Part shown: positions 1-7,134 of the stretch, piece by piece
How the letters are laid out: the number at the start of each line of letters is the position of its first letter
Numbering within the stretch: the stretch's first letter is position 1
DNA from: a virus
Reading direction: 5' to 3' (one strand)
IMG/VR virus record: IMGVR_UViG_3300031261_000021
Span: 1 to 46,572 of that record
Length of the DNA: 46,572 nt
Translations under genes and position numbers: made by a program
Notes under the pieces: generated by a model
Database searches by the model: none
What the model was told of the DNA's origin: nothing
Seen by the model: only the letters and a program-made list of their open reading frames with translations

Positions 1-127
1 TTAACGAATATGGAGCCGAGCAACTTTTAGGCAAGGGAGATATGCTTATAGAAAGCCCCTTATTCGAACAAGTAACAAGATTCCACGGACCATATGTAAG
101 TATGAATCACATTGCAAATGTAATCGC
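1..127. repeat. Left copy of exact 127-bp terminal repeat
   Basis: These bases are identical to 46446-46572. The repeat lies inside the FtsK-like gene, so it is the overlap left when a circular or circularly permuted molecule is assembled, not a biological terminal repeat. Joining the copies restores an intact reading frame across the junction. The length of 127 matches a common maximum assembler k-mer, which is inference. Confidence 0.95.
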
Positions 128-176
128 TAATTCGGAACAGATTCGGGATTCTTATAAGATGCTTAATAGAGCCTAA
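1..176 (+). CDS. FtsK/SpoIIIE-like DNA translocase, C-terminal part (continues from 45509)
   Basis: This is the end of the gene that starts at 45509. Codons begin at base 3 and run to a TAA at 174-176. Read across the junction, the whole protein is 370 aa. This part carries the end of the FtsK core (NEYGAEQLLGKGDMLIES), then a short tail ending in KMLNRA. There is no room for the winged-helix gamma domain that guides chromosomal FtsK along KOPS sequences. See the entry at 45509 for function. Confidence 0.93.
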   Translation, partial: NEYGAEQLLGKGDMLIESPLFEQVTRFHGPYVSMNHIANVIANSEQIRDSYKMLNRA

Positions 177-252
177 TTTTGAGGCCGACCCCCACCAGAG
201 CCTCTAGGCCGTTTTCGGACTAACTACCCTACTTTGAGAGACTTACGCGACC

Positions 253-281
253 TTGACGGGGGTGTATACGCGCCGTATACT
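253..281 (+). promoter_or_regulatory. Sigma70-like promoter of the left early operon
   Basis: TTGACG (253-258) and TATACT (276-281) are separated by 17 bp, close to the sigma70 consensus. It lies in the 217-bp gap between the FtsK stop (176) and the first gene of the replication block (394). The spacer holds two GTATAC boxes, so a bound protein would block RNA polymerase. Confidence 0.75.
264..280. promoter_or_regulatory. Paired GTATAC operator, copy 1
   Basis: GTATAC at 264-269 and again at 275-280 are separated by 5 bp, so the repeat is 11 bp, about one helical turn. Each box is itself a palindrome. The site sits between the -35 and -10 of the 253 promoter and overlaps the -10, as a repressor site would. 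The same spacing recurs at 37700-37716. Confidence 0.6.
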
Positions 282-310
282 CTATACATGGGTGCGGTAC
301 TTCGAGCTTT

Positions 311-359
311 GTCGTCTGGTCTTCGCGTGTACTTTGCGAAGGGTACCCCCAAAACGACG
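311..359 (+). promoter_or_regulatory. Candidate structured 5' leader of the left operon
   Basis: Within the transcript expected from the 253 promoter, an outer stem GTCGT/ACGAC encloses an inner stem CTTCGC/GCGAAG (321-326 with 336-341). The fold ends about 35 nt before the first start codon. It could affect transcript stability or translation. Nothing was recognised as a known riboswitch. Confidence 0.35.
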
Positions 360-393
360 GGTAGAAAACGCAATCCACTAAGGACTTAATAAA

Positions 394-612
394 ATGTCAA
401 CTTTCTCAAATAATCGAATCTTCGATGGATTTAATAAAAATACAGGACAGAGTACTGAGGTTATGGCGGTTCGAGTATTCAGCTCTCAAAAGGAGCTTTT
501 GAATAATTGCTATACTGGAAACACCTCTGTCCTGATCCGTCTTTTACTTAAGCATTATTTCGAGGGGAAGTTGCCAGAAGTAGCTAAAGAGTTCTTACAA
601 CTTACAAGATAA
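394..612 (+). CDS. Small ribbon-helix-helix-like protein, possible operon regulator
   Basis: This 72-aa protein is the first gene after the operator-bearing promoter and has a good ribosome site (AAGGA, 9 nt before ATG). Residues about 24-57 (VMAVRVFSSQKELLNN..TSVLIRLLLKHYF) follow the pattern of ribbon-helix-helix DNA-binding proteins: a short strand, a helix, a turn, then a second helix. If that is right it could bind the GTATAC boxes upstream, since RHH dimers often bind paired short palindromes. The family assignment rests on pattern only. Confidence 0.5.
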   Translation: MSTFSNNRIFDGFNKNTGQSTEVMAVRVFSSQKELLNNCYTGNTSVLIRLLLKHYFEGKLPEVAKEFLQLTR

Positions 613-625
613 TAGGGGAGTAAAC

Positions 626-1237
626 ATGCCGAAATATCCAAGCGATGTTATCCCAACATGCGTGGAATGTGATAAACGAAATCAGACTAAAGTATGTATA
701 AAATGTGGCGTAGTATTTTGCAAGCACTACGCATCTGGGACAGATTACAGATACTGCGCTAATTGCATAAGCGATTTCGCAATAAAAGAAACAATAATGG
801 AAAAAGTTGTCGAGCATGAACGTCCCGATGGTACGGTTACATTCTCACGAAAATACCAAGCGAGGCATATCATGTTACAAGGTACAGATTGGTTGTTTGC
901 AGCGCATAAAATTGAAGAGCTAGATGATGCTGAAATAGAGGCTACGATCGAATATCATCGTGCAAATGTAGGACTTCTACTAGACGAACGTCAGTCGAGG
1001 CAGCATGAGAGATATAAAAAGCTGGCGGGAATTAAGGTTGTATCTATTAAGCACGAGACACAAGAAGATCGCGAGAAGCGTGAAGCGAAGGAACTTGCAC
1101 GCGCGACTCGTAAATCTCGCACCAAGACGAAAGATGTTACTGTGGACTCGATGGTAGCTGCACTTACGCAACTTGCTAAGGGCGGGCTTACTAAGGAGCA
1201 GATTTTGGAATTGCTTTCGAAAGGTAGTAAGAAATGA
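626..1237 (+). CDS. Zinc-finger protein with basic C-terminal half
   Basis: The 203-aa protein has an N-terminal metal-binding region (C13, C16, C24, C27, then CKH and CANC near 32-49), resembling B-box or treble-clef fingers. A charged helical region follows (REKREAKELARATRKSRTKTKD near 147-168), and a short C-terminal helix ends in LTKEQILELLSKGSKK. GGGGAG precedes the ATG. It resembles the N-terminal arrangement of the product at 43201 in being a two-zinc finger followed by charged helices. A nucleic-acid-binding role is plausible; the family is not known to me. Confidence 0.8.
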   Translation: MPKYPSDVIPTCVECDKRNQTKVCIKCGVVFCKHYASGTDYRYCANCISDFAIKETIMEKVVEHERPDGTVTFSRKYQARHIMLQGTDWLFAAHKIEELDDAEIEATIEYHRANVGLLLDERQSRQHERYKKLAGIKVVSIKHETQEDREKREAKELARATRKSRTKTKDVTVDSMVAALTQLAKGGLTKEQILELLSKGSKK

Positions 1238-1419
1238 ATGATGGTAATCCACAAAGCGGAGAACGATTAGTGCCGCGGATATTAAATTCATCTAGAGATT
1301 TAATTATCGATGAGGTTCTAGTAGAAATGCTTAAGTATTTAGGACCAAAACATAAGGCAGTAGAAGCTGTTGAAGCCCTGAAGGGAAATAAAAATGACTA
1401 TAGAGGAATTATGCGTTAA
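1234..1419 (+). CDS. Hypothetical 61-aa protein
   Basis: The start codon overlaps the previous stop (ATGA), which indicates translational coupling. The 3' end overlaps the nuclease gene at 1394 by 26 bp. The protein is charged and probably helical, with VEMLKYLGPKHKAVEAVEALKG in the middle. No family was recognised. Confidence 0.6.
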   Translation: MNDGNPQSGERLVPRILNSSRDLIIDEVLVEMLKYLGPKHKAVEAVEALKGNKNDYRGIMR

Positions 1420-2431
1420 ATATCATTGGCTCAAAATCGGAGATGATGGCGTCTTAGAAATGTATTTAGATCATCATGCTCTATCAACTTTTCGTCAATG
1501 CGAAGCTGCTTTTGAGCTTTCTATAATGGCGAATATTAAAGGCAAGCATAAGAGTTGGAATCTTGAGTTTGGAATTATGTTTCACCGAATGGTTGAAATA
1601 TTCTATATTCTGAAGAAAGAAGATCGCTTTGAACTAACAAGTTGGATTCAATTTGCAGCACATCTTTGGGATGCTTATAAGATGGACGAACAATTCTCAG
1701 AGCATAAGATGTATAGAACTCTCGGCGGATTGCTCGGATTCATGGCTATGCTAGGGCAGTATGCTAATCATTTTGCAGCGGAGATGGATAGGCTTAGAGT
1801 TATTGGTATTGAAATTACTTTTGGTAAGAATAAGGAAGTGCCGCTTGGAGATTTTTCAGTAACTCAAGATTGGGATTCGCCAGAAGCTTCAATGAATAAA
1901 GCTTGGGTGAGATGCTACCTAACAGGCCGTATAGATTTCCTAATGGACTCTGGTTCAGCAATAGGCCCGCTGGATCATAAAACAACCGCGTTTATCCGAG
2001 ATAACCCGGCTAATAGTTACGATCCTCAAGATGGTATGACTGGATATATATATGCATCGCAGCGTATTATTAAAGACAAATTCCCAGAACTTCTAAGCAC
2101 TCGTAAAGTAGATAGAATCTGGATGAATTTTGCACAAATCGCACCAGAAGCGGATGCAATGAAGCGATTTCGCAGGATTCCAATCTATAAAACGGAGTAT
2201 CAACTTGAAGAATACAGAAAAAGACAGCTTAGAACCTTTCATAAAATATATGATCTTCTCATCTTGGGTGAAAAACCCGACTGGAACACCAGTATATGTA
2301 ACAATTTTTTCCACTCCGAATGCCAGTATAGAAATCTGCATAGACAAAATACAGCCTCCTCAATGCTCCAGATACTTAATTCCGATTTCGTAGTTGGTGA
2401 AGAATGGAATCCAGAAACTTTAAAGGACTAA
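1394..2431 (+). CDS. PD-(D/E)XK nuclease, Cas4/RecB-like exonuclease
   Basis: The 345-aa protein shows the RecB-type nuclease signature: H64 (MFH), GRIDF with D181, DHKTT with D194 and K196, and a downstream YDPQDGMTGYIYA motif like the family's QxxxY. Cysteines at residue 36 and in the C-terminal SIC..SECQYRNLH resemble the Fe-S ligands of Cas4/AddB nucleases, although the last ligand appears to be histidine or absent. Phages commonly pair such an exonuclease with a Sak4 recombinase and an SSB, as here. The likely role is end resection for recombination-dependent replication. An upstream AAGGGA supports the start. Confidence 0.85.
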   Translation: MTIEELCVKYHWLKIGDDGVLEMYLDHHALSTFRQCEAAFELSIMANIKGKHKSWNLEFGIMFHRMVEIFYILKKEDRFELTSWIQFAAHLWDAYKMDEQFSEHKMYRTLGGLLGFMAMLGQYANHFAAEMDRLRVIGIEITFGKNKEVPLGDFSVTQDWDSPEASMNKAWVRCYLTGRIDFLMDSGSAIGPLDHKTTAFIRDNPANSYDPQDGMTGYIYASQRIIKDKFPELLSTRKVDRIWMNFAQIAPEADAMKRFRRIPIYKTEYQLEEYRKRQLRTFHKIYDLLILGEKPDWNTSICNNFFHSECQYRNLHRQNTASSMLQILNSDFVVGEEWNPETLKD

Positions 2432-2432
2432 T

Positions 2433-2597
2433 ATGAACAAACAACCCCGCTGTCAGCAGATGTTAGATAATCATTGCCAATGTGCAAATGATTCAGTCCC
2501 GCCCTCTTTATACTGCAAGCTACATATTGCACTAGAGGAAGGCCGAAAAGTATCATCGCTTCCATCACAGGAACCACTTAAAGTTACAGAATCCTAA
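2433..2597 (+). CDS. Small cysteine-rich protein, 54 aa
   Basis: The protein reads MNKQPRCQQML..CQC..YCKLH, so Cys7, Cys15, Cys17, Cys28 and His31 could bind one zinc. AAGGA precedes the ATG with good spacing. It lies between the nuclease and the Sak4 genes in the same operon. No named family is recognised. Confidence 0.65.
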   Translation: MNKQPRCQQMLDNHCQCANDSVPPSLYCKLHIALEEGRKVSSLPSQEPLKVTES

Positions 2598-2606
2598 AGG
2601 AAAACT

Positions 2607-3398
2607 ATGCCATACGAAAATATAAGTGGACTGCTCGACTTAGACGCTGAGCAGAAGTATAAAATCGCGATCGTGGGAGAGCCTAAAACTGGAAAAAGCT
2701 GGCTCGCTATGAGTGCGCCGGGTAAAGTATTTGTATGTGATTTCGATTCTCGCTCAGAATCAATTCGTGAATATATCCGAGTATCTAAACGTAAGGATGA
2801 AATAGATGCTAAAACTTATTGGGATTTTAATCCTAGCATTCCTGTCGCTGTATCTACATTGGAAGCTGATATCTCGATGTTCGAGTATAGCAAGCAGCAA
2901 GGAAAAAGCATACCTGATTGGTTTATACTCGACTCTATCACTTTCTTACGTGCTGCTTGTGAGCATGAGTTAATTAAACAGCACCCAACAATGAGCCGCA
3001 CTATTAAACTAGGCTCTAATCAATTAAAGATTCCTCAAGGCTGGGACATTGTAAATGGCAACAAAGCTTACTTGGAATATCTCATTGGTCGCCTCTCTGA
3101 GCTTGGAAATGTTATCGCAGTTTTTCACGAGCTTGACGAGACCGACAAGCAACGCTCCACTAAGGACGAGAAGAAATACACAGGTAGACGCACTATACAA
3201 CCACAGTACCTTTCAAGTCTGCTTAGTATTTTTAATGATATTTTTCGTATTACAATTGATTATAGCGGCACTCGCTTAGTACAGGTACAACCGACAACAG
3301 AATTTTTAGCTAGTACTAGCATGAGTGCTTTGGCCCCACAAGAAACAGCTGATCTAGCCAAAATGATTGCAAAACAAAAAAAGGCTTCCAATGTCTGA
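2607..3398 (+). CDS. Sak4-type RecA-like ATPase (single-strand annealing/recombination)
   Basis: This 263-aa protein has one compact RecA-fold ATPase domain: Walker A GEPKTGKS at 24-31, the CDFDSR strand at 44-49, and a Walker B-like WFILDS at 105-110. This matches the AAA_24/Sak4 group of phage recombinases, which load on SSB-coated DNA and anneal homologous strands. It lies between the PD-(D/E)XK nuclease and the SSB-like gene, the usual Sak4 context. AAGGA lies 5' of the ATG. The stop overlaps the start of an HNH pseudogene. Confidence 0.85.
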   Translation: MPYENISGLLDLDAEQKYKIAIVGEPKTGKSWLAMSAPGKVFVCDFDSRSESIREYIRVSKRKDEIDAKTYWDFNPSIPVAVSTLEADISMFEYSKQQGKSIPDWFILDSITFLRAACEHELIKQHPTMSRTIKLGSNQLKIPQGWDIVNGNKAYLEYLIGRLSELGNVIAVFHELDETDKQRSTKDEKKYTGRRTIQPQYLSSLLSIFNDIFRITIDYSGTRLVQVQPTTEFLASTSMSALAPQETADLAKMIAKQKKASNV

Positions 3399-3852
3399 TA
3401 TTTGTAAAAAAGGTCATTTACTTATTCCGAGTAATATCTTAATTAGCTGGGCTAGAGATAGAATCACACCAACAATAAGATGTCGAGAATGTAGAAGAAT
3501 TGCATCCGAAAAATAAAGTCGTAAACGTGGTATTTTAAAAAGAGGTACTATAGAATACAAGAAAGCTTTATTTGAAAAGCACGTAGCTAAAACAAGTACT
3601 TGTTGGATTTTTACAGGCTACACAGATACCAAAGGGTATGGTCGTGTAGGTAATCCAGATTTTCAAAGTTTATCAATGGCTCATAGATATGCTTATGAGT
3701 TATATAAAGAACCAATCCCAGAGGGTTTGCAGATAGATCATATTTGCGAGAATAAAAGTTGTGTTAATCCAGAGCACTTGCAGCCAGTTACAAATCTAGA
3801 GAACCAACGCTTATACTGGGAACGTAGGCAAGTAGATTTAAAACTTAAATAA
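3391..3852 (+). pseudogene. HNH homing endonuclease interrupted by an in-frame TAA
   Basis: One frame reads from ATG 3391 to TAA 3850, broken only by a TAA at 3514-3516. The first 41 codons give a zinc-binding start (CKKGH..CRECRRIASEK). The rest gives CWIFTG..GYGRV..MAHRYAYELYKEPIPEG..IDHICENKSCVNPEHLQPVT, a typical HNH_3 core. Homologues usually have an arginine/tyrosine-rich stretch at the break, so TAA probably came from TAT or TAC. Other genes here end in TAA, so recoding is unlikely. A C-terminal fragment could start at ATG 3677 and keep the HNH residues. The gene looks like a homing element inserted into the recombination operon. Confidence 0.88.
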
Positions 3853-3882
3853 AAACTAAAAAACTAAAAGGACAAACTAATC

Positions 3883-4383
3883 ATGGCTTTTCAGATGAAA
3901 GTATCTAATAGCAAAATCGAAGGTCAAGAAGTCATCCCGCCTCAAGTATACGAACTCAAGCTTGTTGCATTTAATCCTAAGCAGTCGAAGAACGGCGGCT
4001 CGGTAAATTTGAATCCTATTCTCGAAGTAGTATCCCCAGTAGAATACGCTGGGCGTAAAGTATTTGATACCTTAAATACCGGAGGCGCTTGGACTTATCC
4101 TGATTTCTGTCATGCATTTGGGCTCCCGATGGAAACAGATGGTAATGATTCTTGGCTCCCCGGTCAGTGGGATGGAGATCCGACTAAGTTTAAGGAAGAT
4201 GATGCTTCGACTTGGGTTTATAAAGGACCGCTTGTTGGACGTACTGCAAAGGTAGAAGTTGCAGTTGATAATTATAACGGCCGGGATAATAATAAGGTCC
4301 GGCGTTATTTCTGCGCTGTGCCGGATTGCGCAACGAAATTCCCAAAAATCAGACACAGTGAAGATTTGTTGAAGAAGTCGTAA
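3883..4383 (+). CDS. SSB-like protein (DUF669-type)
   Basis: The 166-aa product has an OB-fold-like layout: a long charged strand start (VYELKLVAFNPKQSKNGGSVNLNPILEVV), GRKVFDTLNTGG, a middle helix, then LVGRTAKVEVAVDNYNGRDNNKVRRYF. This fits phage proteins of the DUF669 kind that accompany Sak4 recombinases and serve as single-strand DNA binding proteins. AAGGAC precedes the ATG. The assignment rests on the pattern and the neighbourhood. Confidence 0.65.
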   Translation: MAFQMKVSNSKIEGQEVIPPQVYELKLVAFNPKQSKNGGSVNLNPILEVVSPVEYAGRKVFDTLNTGGAWTYPDFCHAFGLPMETDGNDSWLPGQWDGDPTKFKEDDASTWVYKGPLVGRTAKVEVAVDNYNGRDNNKVRRYFCAVPDCATKFPKIRHSEDLLKKS

Positions 4384-4391
4384 TAAAGCTT

Positions 4392-4492
4392 GGGCTAATG
4401 TAACTAGTAATAGTTATGTCGCGTGTTAATACTGGTATAAGCGGGACGAGTTATTAATAGGGCTCTGTCTGTAATCAGCGACCAGTTAGCCT
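4392..4492 (+). ncRNA. Candidate structured RNA between the SSB-like gene and the next gene
   Basis: The 131-bp gap folds into nested pairs. GGGCTAA (4392-4398) pairs with TTAGCCT (4486-4492). TAACTA (4401-4406) pairs with TAGTTA (4411-4416) around a GTAA loop, which is a GNRA tetraloop. CTGGT (4432-4436) pairs with ACCAG (4481-4485), stacking directly on the first stem. GGACGAG pairs with CTCTGTCT (4445-4478 region) with one bulge. A T6 run follows at 4496-4501. The end stem resembles a tRNA acceptor, but there is no T-arm or CCA. It could be a leader, processing element or small RNA. Confidence 0.5.
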
Positions 4493-4514
4493 AAATATTT
4501 TTTAAGGGGATAGA

Positions 4515-4754
4515 ATGGCACAAGATATTATTACAGTGGCAGAACGACAATTGGATAAGAAATTGGAAGCAGATAAACAACTAGCAGGTGCATTGCAAGC
4601 TGGCTATACCCAACCAAATATCAAGCAACAATTGCAACTAAAACTAGTGCAGCACGAACAGGATCAAAAGAAGCTTAATAAGCTAATTGAGCTTTATGAT
4701 TCAAATCCAGCGGTAGCGGAATTTGCAGAACTACTTGGAATTAGATTGGGATAA
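4515..4754 (+). CDS. Hypothetical 79-aa coiled-coil-like protein
   Basis: AAGGGG lies just upstream of the ATG. The protein is glutamine/lysine-rich and probably helical (QLDKKLEADKQLAGALQ; KLVQHEQDQKKLNKLIELYD). It has no cysteines or membrane segment. No family was recognised. Confidence 0.65.
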   Translation: MAQDIITVAERQLDKKLEADKQLAGALQAGYTQPNIKQQLQLKLVQHEQDQKKLNKLIELYDSNPAVAEFAELLGIRLG

Positions 4755-4764
4755 GGAGATATTT

Positions 4765-4896
4765 ATGGCTATCTGTACAGAATGCGGTGAAGAGTTTGAT
4801 GCACCTAGTATTTTTAATACTATCTGTGAAAATTGCGAGGAAGAGCTAGATGACGACGAAGAAGTCGAAGACTTTGACGACGAAGACGATGAATAA
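4765..4896 (+). CDS. Zinc-ribbon protein with acidic tail, 43 aa
   Basis: The product starts MAICTECGEEF..ICENCEEE, a two-CxxC zinc ribbon, followed by a tail of about 20 residues that are nearly all Asp and Glu. AAGGAG lies upstream of the ATG. Acidic tails of this kind occur in DNA-mimic or protein-binding small phage proteins. The function is unknown. Confidence 0.7.
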   Translation: MAICTECGEEFDAPSIFNTICENCEEELDDDEEVEDFDDEDDE

Positions 4897-4984
4897 AGAA
4901 CCAAAACTTCAACTTCTAGCAGAAGCTACTCCTAAAATTAAAACTAAGAAAGTAAAAAATGCCTTACATTCACAGCAAAGGTAG
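4889..4984 (+). CDS. Possible 31-aa basic peptide
   Basis: This short frame starts at an ATG overlapping the end of the zinc-ribbon gene and ends inside the exonuclease gene. It is lysine-rich (TPKIKTKKVKN). No clear ribosome site is visible, so it may only be a chance frame that bridges translation to the next gene. Confidence 0.25.
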   Translation: MNKEPKLQLLAEATPKIKTKKVKNALHSQQR

Positions 4985-6068
4985 CATTACATCGCCAGTT
5001 TGGGTTATTTTAGACACCCCTTATGCGGGAGATATCGCAAAGGGGTATCTTTTTTCATCTGGCTATGGATATGTTTTCGACCAGATGATGAAGGATGCTG
5101 GATTTAATGATTATTATGTAACATGCTATCGGCCTGATACAGATCATAAGGATGCTTATAGGAATATAGAAGGTGAGTTAAATCAATATAAACCTCCGAT
5201 TATAATCTTGCTCGGTGCTGTAAGCCAGCATCTACTACCACAACTTAAATTAACTACACGCAAGAAGAACTATAATCCAGACAAAGATTCTGCTATATCA
5301 AAATGGGCTGGTTCATTATGCACGAGTGATAGATTGCACTATCCCCATTATATAGTTCCAACCTTTACACCAGAAGATATTACTAAGCAATGGAAACAAC
5401 GAGATATAGTAGTAAGTTGTGATCTGGCTAAAGCACAAGCGGAATTAGAATATTGGCAAAAGCATGGCGTGCTTAATCCGCTGCCAGTTATAGATGCCAA
5501 GATAGATTTTGAGTTTGATGAGCTTCTTTTTATCCTTAAAGAAATGATGCACGCGGAGTGGGTGTCGAATGATATCGAAACAATTTATCCTAAAAAGCCA
5601 ACTAAAACTCAACCTTCGCAGTTTTATAAGATTCTTCCGGGCTACCCTATTACTATTGGTCTTGCTACCTCTAATACTGCTGGAATTTCTTTTGAACTTT
5701 TTCGTGAATCTAATACCGAAAGCGTGGAATTATGGAAAACTCTGGCGAAGTTGCTCAAAAATGTTAGAAGTGTTGGACAGAATTTTTTCAATTTTGACGC
5801 GAATTTTTATGAAATGCTCGGATTCATTTTACCGTTAGCAGACTGCCGCGATACTATGATTTTGCATCATCAATTATGGCCGGAGCTTCAGCACAAACTT
5901 CAATTTCTAGCTCGGCAATATACTCGTCACCCCTATTGGAAAGACGAAGCAGCCGGCTGGAGTTTAAAGCATATGAGAGAAATGAAAACATATAATGTCA
6001 AAGATGTTTGTGTAACTTTGGAAATTTTTCATTGTGAGATAGCTGAATTAAAATCTAGAGGTCTCTAG
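4959..6068 (+). CDS. UDG-like domain fused to 3'-5' exonuclease; proofreading half of a split PolA
   Basis: The 369-aa protein has two domains. Residues about 10-150 resemble a family 4-like uracil-DNA glycosylase fold (VWVILDTPYAGD.., PPIIILLGAVSQHLL), but the usual GExPG catalytic motif reads LDTPY, so it may be inactive. Residues about 175-369 form a DnaQ-like exonuclease with Exo I D205/E207 (NDIET), Exo II N275/D280 (GQNFFNFD) and Exo III Y345/D349 (YNVKD). The protein ends where a family A polymerase domain would normally begin; that domain is encoded separately at 7736. The UDG-exo arrangement is known as the N-terminal part of some phage PolA proteins. Confidence 0.85.
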   Translation: MPYIHSKGSITSPVWVILDTPYAGDIAKGYLFSSGYGYVFDQMMKDAGFNDYYVTCYRPDTDHKDAYRNIEGELNQYKPPIIILLGAVSQHLLPQLKLTTRKKNYNPDKDSAISKWAGSLCTSDRLHYPHYIVPTFTPEDITKQWKQRDIVVSCDLAKAQAELEYWQKHGVLNPLPVIDAKIDFEFDELLFILKEMMHAEWVSNDIETIYPKKPTKTQPSQFYKILPGYPITIGLATSNTAGISFELFRESNTESVELWKTLAKLLKNVRSVGQNFFNFDANFYEMLGFILPLADCRDTMILHHQLWPELQHKLQFLARQYTRHPYWKDEAAGWSLKHMREMKTYNVKDVCVTLEIFHCEIAELKSRGL

Positions 6069-6119
6069 AATTTATCCGATAGCGCAATCTACAATTTCAG
6101 AATTACTTAGAGATAGATT

Positions 6120-6296
6120 ATGGGTATAAAATGTATTATGATCTGTTCGGTCATTTTAACGATTCCATTATCCTGCGGGACTTGGAGAAATGCATACAGC
6201 AATCGTCCGACAATGAATTATCCAGTAGATACTCCACCAGAAATAGTGAGAACACCATGCCAACAATCGTTAATGAAAAAACACAAGAAGAATTAG
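6120..6296 (+). CDS. Possible small exported or lipoprotein-like protein, 58 aa
   Basis: From ATG 6120 the frame gives MGIKCIMICSVILTIPLSCGTW.., a hydrophobic N-terminus ending near a cysteine, then a proline-rich, hydrophilic remainder. The lipobox is imperfect (IPLSC). The size and proline content recall Rz1-type outer spanins, but no partner is recognised. The ribosome site is weak (AGAGA). A competing frame begins at 6131, so this call is tentative. Confidence 0.4.
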   Translation: MGIKCIMICSVILTIPLSCGTWRNAYSNRPTMNYPVDTPPEIVRTPCQQSLMKKHKKN

Positions 6297-6466
6297 AATT
6301 TCAAATCTTAGCTATTCTAAACCAAATAGGACTAGAATTCTCAGTCCACGATACTATTCCAATAGCTGTGCATTTGAATCTTTTAGAACTTCGTAAGAAA
6401 TTCGTATCTTACGTTGATAACTCACGATTACTTAAAACTCAAGTAAAGGTAAATGAATCGTTATGA
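6257..6466 (+). CDS. Hypothetical 69-aa protein
   Basis: The open frame extends back to 6131, but ATG 6257 is favoured because the downstream part (EKTQEELEFQILAILNQIGLEF..) looks like a natural protein start and GTGAG lies 5' of it. The product is amphipathic and probably helical. Its TGA overlaps the start of the next gene. No family was recognised. Confidence 0.5.
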   Translation: MPTIVNEKTQEELEFQILAILNQIGLEFSVHDTIPIAVHLNLLELRKKFVSYVDNSRLLKTQVKVNESL

Positions 6467-6747
6467 AAATTAAATATATTTCTTTTCTACTGCTTGCTTC
6501 TACGCTACGTGCTCAAAATCCAACAACTGCACCGAAACTATCAACTGCCGAAACAGTAGCAATTACTGCTCTTGAGAATCAGAAACAAAAAGCTACTCAA
6601 GATTATCAAGGTGCAATGCAAGCAGAAAACAATATCGCAGCCGAGTTTGCAGTAATACATCCGGGGTATCATCTAAACCCGACAAATTTTGCTGTAGTTA
6701 AAGATACTACAGTGGATACAAAAAATACACCTAAGAAGGATAAATAA
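6463..6747 (+). CDS. Exported small protein with Sec signal peptide, 94 aa
   Basis: The start overlaps the previous stop (ATGA). Residues 1-18 (MKIKYISFLLLASTLRAQ) form a classical signal peptide with likely cleavage near LRA-Q. The mature part is an Ala/Gln/Glu-rich helix (ETVAITALENQKQKATQDYQGAMQAENNIAAEFAV) followed by HPGYHLNPTNF and a lysine-rich tail. It would act in the cell envelope, possibly in superinfection exclusion or lysis. It is odd to find it inside the split polymerase locus. Confidence 0.7.
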   Translation: MKIKYISFLLLASTLRAQNPTTAPKLSTAETVAITALENQKQKATQDYQGAMQAENNIAAEFAVIHPGYHLNPTNFAVVKDTTVDTKNTPKKDK

Positions 6748-6749
6748 TC

Positions 6750-7118
6750 ATGGTTTCTATCGAACTAGCACCCTCACAACTTGATGCGGCAACTAAGCTT
6801 CTTGCGGAAGATGATAATGGCAAGATTGATTATGCGGATGGATCTACAACCGCTGGGCATGTGCATACATCACAGATTGATGCGGATTTTGAATATCGTA
6901 AGCGTTCTGAGACTGAAGGAACGCTTGTATTTACGAATGAAGTAAAGCATGGACTTTATAAGTTCGTAAGTGATGCAATTATTGGTCAGCATCTTACTGC
7001 ATTGCTTGCTAAGCTAACTCCTCCGGCAGCCCCAGAAGAAGCTGTACCGGGAACTCCTCTGGATGCTAGTGCAGAAAATAATGCTCCTGTAAATTCCGAA
7101 CCTCTCGCACAAGCTTAA
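6750..7118 (+). CDS. Hypothetical 122-aa protein with Pro/Ala-rich tail
   Basis: AAGGAT lies upstream of the ATG, two bases after the previous stop. The first 90 residues look folded (HVHTSQIDADFEYRKRSETEGTLVFTNEVKHGLYKFVSDAIIGQHLTALL), and the rest is a flexible Pro/Ala/Glu tail. It is the fourth of five genes between the exonuclease and polymerase. No family was recognised. Confidence 0.65.
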   Translation: MVSIELAPSQLDAATKLLAEDDNGKIDYADGSTTAGHVHTSQIDADFEYRKRSETEGTLVFTNEVKHGLYKFVSDAIIGQHLTALLAKLTPPAAPEEAVPGTPLDASAENNAPVNSEPLAQA

Positions 7119-7134
7119 TAAGAAAGGTACTTAA

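Noticed and set aside
181-204. GAGGC/GCCTC hairpin after the FtsK stop as a terminator
   Set aside because: The stem is only 5 bp with a 14-nt loop, and the following T run is short.
3514-3516. Recoded TAA stop
   Set aside because: Many intact genes in the window end in TAA, so a new meaning for it is not supported.
4392-4492. A tRNA
   Set aside because: There is a 7-bp acceptor-like stem, but no T-arm consensus, no anticodon arm and no CCA.
4392-4492. An integron attC-type site
   Set aside because: The core sequences do not fit GTTRRRY/RYYYAAC, and no integrase is present.
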